Origin: JBCAXA01 sp039183535
GTDB taxonomy: Bacteria; Pseudomonadota; Gammaproteobacteria; Steroidobacterales; Woeseiaceae
Direction of reading: 5' to 3'
Length of the DNA stretch: 64,000 nucleotides
NCBI GenBank assembly: GCA_039183535.1
Contig: JBCDBO010000012.1
Coordinates: 1-64,000 of the forward strand
Position 1 is the stretch's first letter. The number at the start of each line of letters is the position of its first letter. The notes beneath the pieces were generated by a model. That model was not told the DNA's origin. It was given only the letters and a program-made list of their open reading frames with translations, and made no database searches. Positions 1-8,225 of the stretch are shown here, in pieces. The position numbers and the translations under genes are program-made.

Positions 1-294
1 AACCAGATACGCACCCAACAGCGGCAAAAAAATGCGCGTCACCCGGTTTCGCCAGAGCCCGCGTATGCCCTTGCGCTCCAAAATCAACGCGGCGGCAAAG
101 CCTGCGGTCACGAAAAACGCCTGCATGGCGAATGCGTACAAAAACACCGCGATGACATCGACAGCCGCATGGGCGCTCGGATCTTTGAAAGACCGCGGCA
201 CCGTTACATAAGGCAGCAAGGGGTGCCCAAACATGACAACGAACATCATGCCGGTACGAAGGTTATCGATAGCGTGGTAACGCGGTGCGGTCAT
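1..294 (-). CDS. Acyltransferase-3 family membrane protein, N-terminal fragment
   Basis: Only the first 98 codons lie in the window; the gene runs off the left edge. The N-terminus shows RYHAIDNLRT followed by a hydrophobic stretch ending in VVMFGH, then a second hydrophobic segment near residues 45-68 and the basic loop RNRVTRIFLP. An Asp-Asn-Leu-Arg opening plus a His at the end of the first helix is typical of the acyltransferase-3 / OpgC (MdoC)-like integral membrane O-acyltransferases, where that His is the proposed catalytic residue. The acceptor (glucan, polysaccharide, lipid) cannot be told from this part. The ATG at 294 is transcribed away from the small gene at 410. Family call fairly sure, role unknown. 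Confidence 0.75.
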   Translation of the reverse strand, partial: MTAPRYHAIDNLRTGMMFVVMFGHPLLPYVTVPRSFKDPSAHAAVDVIAVFLYAFAMQAFFVTAGFAAALILERKGIRGLWRNRVTRIFLPLLGAYLV

Positions 295-409
295 TGTCGT
301 TTTCAGCAAAGCGGCGAGCGCTCGAGGTCTGCCGTTGACATAAAGCCACGATTCAAGCTTTCGCTAATGGCGCCGATACCAGTAAGACGAGCGGAATAAG
401 GCGGCTATC

Positions 410-655
410 ATGCAAATCAAATCACCGATCGCCGGTGGCGCTGGCCCGGTCGCTGCGCAAGGCATTCGCCGTGGCCGCACCGCATTAACCCAAGCGGCAA
501 GCGATGTGGCCAACGGCGATACCGGCAAGGATAGCAAGCAACTTACCCAAGGACTGGTCGACGCACGCCGGGCGGCACAACAAATAGAGGCCTCAGCAAA
601 GGCGCTCGAACGCGTCTCGGAATCGCTTGGCTCGTTGATTGATACGTTGGCTTAA
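410..655 (+). CDS. Small flagellar-rod-like protein of unknown function
   Basis: An 81-residue soluble protein. Its first half (AAQGIRRGRTALTQAASDVAN) resembles the N-terminal helix of flagellar rod/hook proteins, which usually ends in an ANNIAN-type motif. Its second half is a helical segment ending in LGSLIDTLA, an ending I recall from small proteins annotated as flagellar basal-body-like in gammaproteobacteria. No flagellar gene is nearby, so a true flagellar role is doubtful. The ATG has a TAAGGCGG-like ribosome site 7-8 bases upstream. It is convergent with the YceI gene, with only four bases between the two stops. Existence likely; function unknown. Confidence 0.6.
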   Translation: MQIKSPIAGGAGPVAAQGIRRGRTALTQAASDVANGDTGKDSKQLTQGLVDARRAAQQIEASAKALERVSESLGSLIDTLA

Positions 656-659
656 GCGA

Positions 660-1322
660 CTAGCTCGCCTCGCGCTTCGTGAGCTCGAATTCCACATCGA
701 TCGTGACGGCATCGCCGACTGCCGGCACCGCCAGCGTCAGTCCCCAGTCGGACCGGTTCACCGTCGCACTGGCCGATACGCCGAGCGTCGGAACTTTACG
801 CATCGGATGATCAGCCGCTTTGTTGATCGCACCGGTAAACGTTACTTCATTAGCGATACCTTTAATCGTTAAGGGACCGGTCATCGTGAAGTCGCTACCA
901 TCGATCGCAACACTGTCGGCGGTGAATGTAATCTGCGGGTAGTTGCTCGTATCGAACAAGTCTTCGCTCTTAAGGTGATCATCGAACTTGGCAACGCGAC
1001 TGTAGATCGAGTCCGCCGCGATGGTCACCGCAATCGACGAGTCACTCGGGTTCGCCGTGGCGATATCAGTCTCGACATCAAACTCCGTAAAGCCGAGTAG
1101 CGGGTTCGAGAAACCCAAGTGCGAATAGCTAAACGATATGTACGCGTGCGTCTTATCCAAGTCATAGGCGCCCGCTGGCATCTCTGTAAGCACGGAGTTC
1201 ACGGCGGGCGGCGCCGTTTCTGCCGCTGGGCTTGGCGCACTGTCCTCAGCACCACCGCAGGCAACCAACATAACTAACGCGCCGCCAGCGATGGCGGACC
1301 CTTTGACAACGTTTGCGTGCAT
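660..1322 (-). CDS. YceI-family lipoprotein
   Basis: A 220-residue protein with a lipoprotein signal: hydrophobic GSAIAGGALVMLVAC, so lipidation is expected at Cys near residue 22, followed by an Ala/Pro-rich linker. The rest is a YceI-type lipocalin-like barrel: AYDLDKTHAYISFSYSHLG, then the FDVETDI strand, DDHLKSEDLFDTSNYPQITF, and SRSDWG-like NRSDWGLTLAV near the C-terminus. YceI proteins bind isoprenoid lipids such as ubiquinone precursors in the periplasm. The HLxSxDxFD and YP motifs make the family assignment solid. Transcribed divergently from the dipeptidase. Ligand not determinable. Confidence 0.9.
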   Translation of the reverse strand: MHANVVKGSAIAGGALVMLVACGGAEDSAPSPAAETAPPAVNSVLTEMPAGAYDLDKTHAYISFSYSHLGFSNPLLGFTEFDVETDIATANPSDSSIAVTIAADSIYSRVAKFDDHLKSEDLFDTSNYPQITFTADSVAIDGSDFTMTGPLTIKGIANEVTFTGAINKAADHPMRKVPTLGVSASATVNRSDWGLTLAVPAVGDAVTIDVEFELTKREAS

Positions 1323-1435
1323 GATCGATTCCAGACACTGTGACGACTGGGATGATACGCGAATCGACCGCCAGCCGTCGCCAGGATTCCGTAAACAAAG
1401 CCGCGAAATCAGTGCTTTTGGGCTACAGTCGTCGA

Positions 1436-2605
1436 ATGCGCATAGTCATTGTCAGCATTACCGTCTTGGTGGGATTAAGCGCCGTCGGTATCTTCATGCT
1501 AGGTCCAGGCCTAGCGGAGAATCGTGTCAATGCCGTCATCGCCCATGATCCTTACACCGTAACTGACCGCGCTAAACAGCTACACGGCGAACTCTTCGTT
1601 GCTGACCTACATGCCGATTCGCTGTTGTGGCGCCGCGATTTACGCCGTAGTGCGGCACGTGGCCATGTCGATATCCCACGCTTGCAGGCCGGAAACGTTG
1701 CGCTGCAAGTTTTCTCAGCGACGACCAAGAGCCCCAGCGGGCTTAACTACAATGGCAATCGTGCCGATGCGCGTGACGACATCACGGCGCTTGCGCTGGT
1801 CCAGCGATGGCCAGTGGCGACGTGGCACAGTTTGTATGCACGCGCCGAGTACCAACTGACGAAGCTCATTGAGCTAAGCACCGCCGTCCCGGGTCAGCTA
1901 CAACTCATTCAAACGCAGACTGACCTTAACGATCTGCTAAAGCGCCGCAGCAACGGCGAACCGATTATTGGGGCCCTGTATTTAATCGAAGGTGCCCACC
2001 CACTCGAAGGCAATCTGGCCAATCTCGATCGTTTGTTCGATCGAGGGCTACGCATCATCGGCTTGGTCCATTTTTTCGATAACGATGTGGCCGGCTCGTT
2101 ACATGGACTAAAACGCCCAGGACTAACCGACTTTGGTCGCCAGGTTGTGCGCCGGGCGGAAGAGCTCGGCATGATTATCGATATTGCGCATGCCTCGCCG
2201 CGCGCCGTGAGCGACGTACTCGACATGGCGACACGGCCGGTATTGCTATCGCACGGTGGTCTGCGTGGCCATTGTCCGTCACCGCGCAATCTGGATGATG
2301 ACTTGATGCGACGAATGGCCAGCGCTGGCGGCCTCATCGGTATTGGCTTTTGGAAAGGCGCGATCTGCGACGCATCGCCCGACGGTGTCGTCGCGGCGAT
2401 ACGGTATGCCATTGATACGCTGGGCGTCGACCATGTCGCGTTAGGCTCCGATTTCGATGGCGCGGTAACGGTCGCGTTCGATGCCAGCGAACTCGCTGTA
2501 CTCACTGAGCGTATGTTGATCGCAGGCTTTACCGAGAAAGAGATAGCTGCCGTTATGGGCGGCAATGTACAGCGCTTTCTCAGCACACAGTTACCGGCGC
2601 AATAA
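1436..2605 (+). CDS. Membrane dipeptidase (peptidase family M19, renal dipeptidase-like)
   Basis: 389 residues from the chosen ATG. The same frame is open back to 1340, but the ATG at 1436 opens directly into a hydrophobic anchor (IVIVSITVLVGLSAVGIFML), fitting an exported or membrane-tethered M19 enzyme. Zinc-site motifs are present: LFVADLHADSLLW (H-x-D), LIEGAHPLEG (bridging Glu), DIAHASPRAV (His), LLSHGG (His) and ALGSDFDG (Asp). These are the five ligands of the binuclear zinc centre that cleaves dipeptides, often with D-residues. The alanine racemase / D-amino-acid transaminase pair lies just downstream, so a D-Ala-containing dipeptide substrate is plausible but inferred. Confidence 0.92.
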   Translation: MRIVIVSITVLVGLSAVGIFMLGPGLAENRVNAVIAHDPYTVTDRAKQLHGELFVADLHADSLLWRRDLRRSAARGHVDIPRLQAGNVALQVFSATTKSPSGLNYNGNRADARDDITALALVQRWPVATWHSLYARAEYQLTKLIELSTAVPGQLQLIQTQTDLNDLLKRRSNGEPIIGALYLIEGAHPLEGNLANLDRLFDRGLRIIGLVHFFDNDVAGSLHGLKRPGLTDFGRQVVRRAEELGMIIDIAHASPRAVSDVLDMATRPVLLSHGGLRGHCPSPRNLDDDLMRRMASAGGLIGIGFWKGAICDASPDGVVAAIRYAIDTLGVDHVALGSDFDGAVTVAFDASELAVLTERMLIAGFTEKEIAAVMGGNVQRFLSTQLPAQ

Positions 2606-2812
2606 CGCCTTAGTCCGACTCGATTTATAGCAGCGATAGCACAGATAGATCGCTGCTCTATCCGTCCGTCGCTACACCAGCACCATTCGTCAACTTCGCT
2701 GCAACCCTTTGCGATATCCCGACATCGAAGCTCCTGTAGATCGCAACACTTGAAGCGCTCTGCACTGCGACACCGCAACCTGACAACTGTCGATGAGACG
2801 AGGAGACACACG

Positions 2813-3151
2813 ATGAGCACCACCATTCGCAAGGGCCGTGTAATTGTGGCAGCTACCCTGGCCACCGTTGGTTTACTGGGCGCAGGCTCAGCCGCCGCGA
2901 ACGAAGACCTAACGATTCGCTACAAAAGTTACATGCTGGAAAGCCATGCAGCCGCGGTCGACTTGTATGGTTCGATCAAGTCGCGAGTCGAGAACTACTG
3001 CGAGAGCTCGGGCGTACGTTCATTGAACGATCAACGCGTCGAAGCAGTTTGCGTAGCAACAATGCTCGATCGAACCGTTGCCACGATCGACAACGACCGC
3101 TTGACGGCCATACACAGCGGTACCGTGCAAACCGCTCGCGTCGCACCCTAA
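2813..3151 (+). CDS. Small exported UrrA-like protein
   Basis: 112 residues. The ATG at 2813 sits behind a clear GAGGAG ribosome site. Residues 1-32 form a Sec signal (VIVAATLATVGLLGAGSAAA, cleavage before NEDL). The mature part has a YGSIKSRVENYC helix, a second Cys in EAVCVATMLDRTV, and DRLTAIH near the end. Two Cys flanking a helix and the NDRLTAIH ending resemble the short UrrA-type exported proteins seen in proteobacteria, whose function is not established. A disulphide between the two mature Cys is likely in the periplasm. Stands alone between the dipeptidase and the convergent alanine racemase gene. Confidence 0.7.
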   Translation: MSTTIRKGRVIVAATLATVGLLGAGSAAANEDLTIRYKSYMLESHAAAVDLYGSIKSRVENYCESSGVRSLNDQRVEAVCVATMLDRTVATIDNDRLTAIHSGTVQTARVAP

Positions 3152-3187
3152 CGTCGCAGCCGGTCTGGGGCGGTGGTTAGGCGAGAC

Positions 3188-4306
3188 TTACGCCGAACCA
3201 TCGTCCCCAGCACCGCGGTAGAGGCGTTGAGTGCGGCCACCGATACCGGTCAACAGCTCATACGGTATAGTTTGGCAGTGTTCGGCTAGTTCGCCGATCG
3301 AAACCTCACCGCCGAACACATCGAAGCGCGCGCCAACCTCGACGAGGCCTGGCGGCGCATCGGTAACGTCGACGGCCACAAGGTCCATCGAAACACGTCC
3401 GAAGTACGCGAACCGGTGATTGCCGCAAGCGATGGGCGCCCGCTCACCCCGTGCATCCGGTTCGCCCGCTAAACGCGGGATACCGTCTGCGTAGCCGCCC
3501 GCTAAGACGGCCAGTCGGGTTGGGCGGGTTGTGGTAACACTAGCACCGTAACCAACACTAACCCCAGCCGGTAAGTCACGAATTTGCAGTACCGGTAAAC
3601 TGAATCTAGCGACAGTCCGCAGATCGCAGTTAGCCGGTCCAGGCGCAGCGCCGTACAACGCGATACCGGGCCGTACGATCTCGATGTGCAAAGCGGGATC
3701 GGCCGCAACACCCGCCGAGTTTGCAAGACTCGCCGGAACGTCGGGCCAACGAGCCGTTTGCGTAAGAAATCGCCGCCGCTGTTGCTCGGTCAGCGGCGAG
3801 TCCAGTTCGTCAGCCGAGGCGAGATGGCTCATCAGCAGAACAACGTCGATGCCGTCGGGCAGCGCATCCGGACCGAGACCTGCCCATTCGCCCGCATCAA
3901 ATGCGAGACGATGAATGCCAGTTTCGATATGCAACGCGATCGGCAGTCGGTTATCGGTGCTCGCAAGCTGCGCGAGCAGCGCCTCGTTGTAAACGACCGG
4001 AATCAGTCGATCGCGCTGGCAGTCGGCAGCGGTCAGTGCCGGGTCAGGAACCATTAAGTAGATCTCGACATCGTCGCCGAGCAATCCGCGCAGCAAGGCA
4101 CCCTCGGCCGCGTAGGCGGTGAAAAACTGACGGCAACCGGCTGCGTAGAGCGCGCGCGCCACCGGGTCGACGCCAAGGCCGTAAGCGTTGGCTTTGACCA
4201 CAGCAGCGACGCTCGCATCGGTTATCGCGGCAAGCCGGCGGTAATTGTGCGCAAGCGCTGCGAGATCTATCGACAGCATCGGCTGCCACGGCGCGGTGTT
4301 GGTCAT
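3188..4306 (-). CDS. alr: Alanine racemase
   Basis: 372 residues, PLP-dependent fold-type III racemase converting L- to D-alanine for peptidoglycan. The Schiff-base lysine motif AVVKANAYGLG lies near residue 40. ANSAG and RPGIALYG mark the barrel, VGYGASVTT the second-domain substrate-binding area, and GRVSMDLVAVDVT and YELLTGIG the C-terminal beta domain. The ATG at 4306 is preferred over an upstream in-frame start because alanine racemases begin about ten residues before SIDLAALAHNYR. Head-to-head with the D-amino-acid transaminase, leaving 75 bases for both promoters. Length and motifs are normal. Confidence 0.95.
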   Translation of the reverse strand: MTNTAPWQPMLSIDLAALAHNYRRLAAITDASVAAVVKANAYGLGVDPVARALYAAGCRQFFTAYAAEGALLRGLLGDDVEIYLMVPDPALTAADCQRDRLIPVVYNEALLAQLASTDNRLPIALHIETGIHRLAFDAGEWAGLGPDALPDGIDVVLLMSHLASADELDSPLTEQQRRRFLTQTARWPDVPASLANSAGVAADPALHIEIVRPGIALYGAAPGPANCDLRTVARFSLPVLQIRDLPAGVSVGYGASVTTTRPTRLAVLAGGYADGIPRLAGEPDARGERAPIACGNHRFAYFGRVSMDLVAVDVTDAPPGLVEVGARFDVFGGEVSIGELAEHCQTIPYELLTGIGGRTQRLYRGAGDDGSA

Positions 4307-4381
4307 GGCGAGCGAATCTCGCGGCTCGAATCGAATCGCAGGGTCGCATAGACTGACCGTCCGCGACAACGGGATGCGCGC

Positions 4382-5236
4382 ATGACCGGCACGGTCTTTG
4401 TAAATGGTGACTGGCTCGAGAAAGACGCAGCAACGATCAGCGTCTTTGATCGCGGCTTTTTATTCGCCGACGCCGTGTACGAAGTGGTTGCGGTACTCGA
4501 CGGGCGACTGGTCGATTTCGATGCCCACCTCGCTCGCCTGGAGCGCTCGCTCAATGCGATCGACTTACCACTACAGCGCAGCCGTGACGAGTGGTTGGCG
4601 CTGTTCCGCGGTTTGGTATCCCGCAACGCCATCGACGACGGCATCGCCTACGTGCAGGTGAGTCGCGGCCCTGCCGTGCGAGATTTCGCGTTTCCGGACA
4701 ATCCGACGCCGACTGTCGTTGCGTTCGCGGCGGCCAAACGAATCTCGGATTCTCCGCTAGCAGAATCCGGCATCGCCGTTGTTACGCGCCCCGATATCCG
4801 CTGGCGTCGTTGCGACATCAAGACCGTCGGCTTGTTGGGCGCGTCAATGACCAAACAAGCGGCGATCGATAGCGGCGCCGATGATGCGTGGTTTTATGAC
4901 GATCTCGGAATAACGGAAGGAACATCGAGCAACGCGTATATCGTCACCGCGGATCGCGAACTCGTGACCCGCCAGTTAGGCACCGATATCCTGGCGGGCA
5001 TAACGCGCGAAGTTGTCCTTGACGTTGCCAGTCGCGAAGCCTTGACGGTCGTCGAGCGAGTGTTCTCGGTGGACGAAGCACACGCGGCGAGCGAAGCATT
5101 CATCACCAGCGCGACGACGTTCGTCCAACCCATCGTTAAGATCGACGACCGAACGCTCGGGGACGGCAGACCAGGACCCATCGTTAAAAAGCTCCGCCGC
5201 AGCTATATCGATCGAGCCCGTGAGTTAGCGCTGTAA
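4382..5236 (+). CDS. dat: D-amino-acid (D-alanine) aminotransferase, fold-type IV PLP enzyme
   Basis: 284 residues. The opening VNGDWLEKDAATISVFDRGF is the hallmark of D-alanine/branched-chain fold-IV transaminases. The PLP lysine lies in RRCDIKTVGLLGASM near residue 145, and DDLGITEGTSSNAYIV is the cofactor-phosphate loop. These features separate it from BCAT, which has a longer N-terminus. It exchanges amino groups between D-Ala and 2-oxoglutarate to make D-Glu. Its neighbour is alanine racemase on the other strand, so the pair supplies D-Ala and D-Glu for cell wall or consumes D-amino acids. Downstream DUF4139 gene starts 20 bases later, possibly the same transcript. Confidence 0.92.
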   Translation: MTGTVFVNGDWLEKDAATISVFDRGFLFADAVYEVVAVLDGRLVDFDAHLARLERSLNAIDLPLQRSRDEWLALFRGLVSRNAIDDGIAYVQVSRGPAVRDFAFPDNPTPTVVAFAAAKRISDSPLAESGIAVVTRPDIRWRRCDIKTVGLLGASMTKQAAIDSGADDAWFYDDLGITEGTSSNAYIVTADRELVTRQLGTDILAGITREVVLDVASREALTVVERVFSVDEAHAASEAFITSATTFVQPIVKIDDRTLGDGRPGPIVKKLRRSYIDRARELAL

Positions 5237-5256
5237 GACAGCAACGAGGACTAACA

Positions 5257-6864
5257 ATGACGCAACGACCGCTAATCGCCCTTATCGTCTTCGTGCTGGC
5301 CAGCACCGCCCTTGCTGAAACACGAGTGACGTCGCAGGTAACAGACGTCGTGGTCTACAGAGATGGCGCTCTCATCACGCGCGAAGCATCGATTCAGCTA
5401 CCGGCTGGCGAACACCTGGTTGAACTCATCGACCTACCGACCAGTGCCGATAGCGATATCCAAATCGCGAGTGACGCGAGCGGCGTCCGACTCGGCCAAA
5501 TACGAACGCGAATCGAGCCGACCTCAAGCAGCTACGATGCGGACTACGCAGCCGCCGAAGCCGCTGTTCGCGAACAGGCATTGGTGCTGCAGCAAATCGA
5601 TGACGATGACGCTGCGGCGAACCTGCAGCTGAGTTTCTTGCAGAGCTTCGCCGACGGCTACGCGAAGGATGCGCGAGTCAGCGCCGAACGGAGCGCGGGC
5701 AATTCGACGACGTGGCGCGACGCGCTCGCGCTTTTGAACGACGGCAGTGCGGCGGCTCGGGGTATACTGCGCGAGAACATCGGTAAACGCCATGCCGCCC
5801 AGGTAGAGCTCAATCGCCGCCAACAACTCTTGAACAACCTGCGCGGGCGTGCACGGCGCCGAGCGGTCGTTTATGTTGCCGTGGCTTCAGCGCGGCCGAT
5901 CGACACTCGCTTAACGCTCAGCTATTTCGAAACGGAGGCGTCGTGGTCGCCGGTGTATGAGGCGCGTCTGAACAGTCAAACGACCGAGCTTGAGCTCGTA
6001 CAGATCGCCGAGGTCAACCAGGAATCGGACGAAGACTGGAACAACGTCACATTGACGTTATCGACGAGCGAGCCGACCGGCGAGTTGGAAGCGCCGTTTC
6101 TTGACACGGAACGGCTGCAGCTGCAAGCGATTGAACCGGTCCGTCGCGCCCGTGCAGCAGCAACGCTCGGCGTTGCCGCCGATGAGATGGTCGAGGAAAT
6201 CATCGTTACCGGTTCACGCCTCGCGGACACCGATGTCGGCAACTACGCGGTCAACTACACAATCCCCGGCACCGTCAGCATCGCCAATACGGCCGATGAC
6301 ACGACCTTCGATCTCAGCACGTTCCGATTTAATGCCAACCTTGTCACAACGCTCGTCCCGCTCGAATCGACCGACGCGTTTCTGCAGGCACGCTTCACCT
6401 ACACCGAATCCGTGCCGCTCTATGGCAGCCGTATGCGGATTTACGTCGATGGCACGTTTGCTGGCTGGTCGTCGCTGCAAACCGCGTTGCCGGGCGCAGA
6501 CGTCACTATCCCGATGGGCCGCGACCGGCGGGTCGACTTGCAAGTTCGCCCACAAGCTGCGGACACGGATCGGCGCGGCCTGATAAATCGGCGGCGCTTC
6601 GAGACGACGCATTCGCTCTACGAAATCACCAACCGACGTGCCACGCCAACCCTGGTCGAAGTCTGGGACCGGTACCCGATCGCTGAGGACCGCGACATTC
6701 GGGTCGAGATCGATAAGACTGCCACGACCCCTACCGAAACCAACGTTGACGACGAACCCGGCATTATCAAATTCTCCCGCCAGCTCGACGCCGGAGAAAG
6801 TTGGTCGATACGCCAGCGCTACACGGTCAGCTATCCGCAAAAACGCCGCCTGGTCCGTCGCTAG
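5257..6864 (+). CDS. DUF4139/DUF4140 (MuiA-like) exported protein with TonB-plug-like motif
   Basis: 535 residues with a Sec signal (LIALIVFVLASTALAE). Residues about 25-110 are the DUF4140 N-terminal domain (VVVYRDGALITREASIQL, GEHLVELIDLP). A coiled segment follows, then the DUF4139 beta region (LTLSYFETEASWSPVYEARL, WNNVTLTLST, RKDGR-like RRRFETTHSLYEITN, GESWSIRQRYTVSYP). Proteins of this type are of unknown function; one founding member was called a mucoidy inhibitor. Oddity: EEIIVTGSRLADTDV at residues 313-327 is a near copy of the segment that opens the plug domain of TonB-dependent receptors, placed between domains. Good AGGA ribosome site. Confidence 0.85.
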   Translation: MTQRPLIALIVFVLASTALAETRVTSQVTDVVVYRDGALITREASIQLPAGEHLVELIDLPTSADSDIQIASDASGVRLGQIRTRIEPTSSSYDADYAAAEAAVREQALVLQQIDDDDAAANLQLSFLQSFADGYAKDARVSAERSAGNSTTWRDALALLNDGSAAARGILRENIGKRHAAQVELNRRQQLLNNLRGRARRRAVVYVAVASARPIDTRLTLSYFETEASWSPVYEARLNSQTTELELVQIAEVNQESDEDWNNVTLTLSTSEPTGELEAPFLDTERLQLQAIEPVRRARAAATLGVAADEMVEEIIVTGSRLADTDVGNYAVNYTIPGTVSIANTADDTTFDLSTFRFNANLVTTLVPLESTDAFLQARFTYTESVPLYGSRMRIYVDGTFAGWSSLQTALPGADVTIPMGRDRRVDLQVRPQAADTDRRGLINRRRFETTHSLYEITNRRATPTLVEVWDRYPIAEDRDIRVEIDKTATTPTETNVDDEPGIIKFSRQLDAGESWSIRQRYTVSYPQKRRLVRR

Positions 6865-7013
6865 CACCGCGACGAATCCGTGCGGCAGGGCCAAAAGACG
6901 GTAATGACAGCGAGTTAACGAAAACTTAAGCTTTTCGGTAAGACCTCACGGCGCTGATCGCGCAGCGTTGAATCCGTCATTAACAGCCGTTTGCGGCTCG
7001 ACGGAGACAACCT

Positions 7014-8216
7014 ATGCGTATCGACCCTCGTCGGTTTAGCGTTTCAACGATCATCGTGGCCGGGCTTATTGGTTGTGGCGGCGGCGGCGGCAGCGAGGCA
7101 CCGACGAATCAACCACCACCGGCCCCGCCGCTAGCAGCCGTTCAAGACGGCGCGTTCAAAGACAGCAATGTCGAGGGACTGCGGTTCGAGTCCGGCGCAC
7201 AGTCTGGTAGTACTGATGCAGCGGGTCGCTATCAATGCGAGACTGGCAGTGACGTCACATTCTCGATCGGTGCGGTCATGCTTGGCAGCACCGCCTGCTC
7301 GACGCTCGCCTCGCCACCGGCATTGATCGGCGATGGAACCCTTGACGATCCGGCCACGTTGAATATGGCTGCCTTCTTACAGATGCTCGATACCGATGAA
7401 GACCCGAACAACGGGATTACGATCTCGACGGGCCTTCAATCCGTAGCTGACAGTTGGCCCGCTATCGATTTTACGGCGACGGACTTTAGTAGTGAGTTGA
7501 TCGTTCCACTGGCGGATATCATGTCGGTGGAACAGCGCATGCCGTTCGATTTGTCGACCGTACCGACAATCGTTAGCAATCACTTACGGCGGACTTTATC
7601 GTGCGCGTATTCGGGTACATTTGTTGGCCAGCTTTCCGGCAGTAGTACCGCCGGCGTTTGGGTTCGTGTCGGGTTCGAGAATTTTTTCAGCCGTACTGAC
7701 GACGTCGAGTGGCTTGCGTACGACCCAAACGAAGGTACCCGATCGACGATCGTTGGCTACGAGGTCCGGGTGCCGCCGAGTTTCGATACGACGGCGGATC
7801 CGGTGATCCAGATCACTGGGACGTTCGAAACGCCCGACCAAATCTCTGGGACGTGGAATTTTCCAGAGGACAATGCCAACGGTAACTATGTCGTCAATCG
7901 TCTCGGCGGCAACACCGCGGAATCGCGACTCAACGGCTCGTACGTTACCGATGACGGCGGTTTCGGTGTCCTGGTATTCGACATCACCGGAAGCGAGCTG
8001 ACAGGCGAGGCGTTCGAGGCAACGGACGGAACGATTTTTGCCATTACCGGTACGCTCGACGGCGACGACGTCACGATCCAAGCGACGGGCGGCGGGGAAA
8101 CCATTAACGGCAGCGGCCGCGTGACACGCCGCGACGCATTTGGACTACCGCGCGATATTGTTGGCGAGTTGGATGTCGGTGGAACGTTTTTCAGTCGCGG
8201 CTGCAAGCTCAACTAG
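7014..8216 (+). CDS. Hypothetical lipoprotein with beta-rich repeats
   Basis: 400 residues. The N-terminus is a lipoprotein signal (IIVAGLIGCGGGGG), a Gly run after the lipidated Cys, then a Pro-rich linker. Residues about 40-80 (DGAFKDSNVEGLRFESG, then GSTDAAGRYQCETG and VTFSIGAVMLG) resemble a module common in gammaproteobacterial surface lipoproteins, followed by MAAFLQMLDTDEDPNNGI. The C-terminal half repeats short beta segments (QITGTFETPDQISGTWNF, SELTGEAFEATDGTIFAITG). Three later Cys may form disulphides. No enzymatic motif is visible; probably an outer-membrane surface protein. A GGAG ribosome site precedes the ATG. Confidence 0.75.
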   Translation: MRIDPRRFSVSTIIVAGLIGCGGGGGSEAPTNQPPPAPPLAAVQDGAFKDSNVEGLRFESGAQSGSTDAAGRYQCETGSDVTFSIGAVMLGSTACSTLASPPALIGDGTLDDPATLNMAAFLQMLDTDEDPNNGITISTGLQSVADSWPAIDFTATDFSSELIVPLADIMSVEQRMPFDLSTVPTIVSNHLRRTLSCAYSGTFVGQLSGSSTAGVWVRVGFENFFSRTDDVEWLAYDPNEGTRSTIVGYEVRVPPSFDTTADPVIQITGTFETPDQISGTWNFPEDNANGNYVVNRLGGNTAESRLNGSYVTDDGGFGVLVFDITGSELTGEAFEATDGTIFAITGTLDGDDVTIQATGGGETINGSGRVTRRDAFGLPRDIVGELDVGGTFFSRGCKLN

Positions 8217-8225
8217 CCGCACCGA

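Noticed and set aside
1909..2865. 318-residue open frame antisense to the dipeptidase
   Set aside because: Basic and Ser/Arg-rich composition typical of a shadow frame; the plus-strand gene has all M19 motifs.
6919..6937. CGAAAA...TTTTCG inverted repeat as a terminator between 6865 and 7013
   Set aside because: AT-rich six-pair stem with no T-tract after it; too weak to call.
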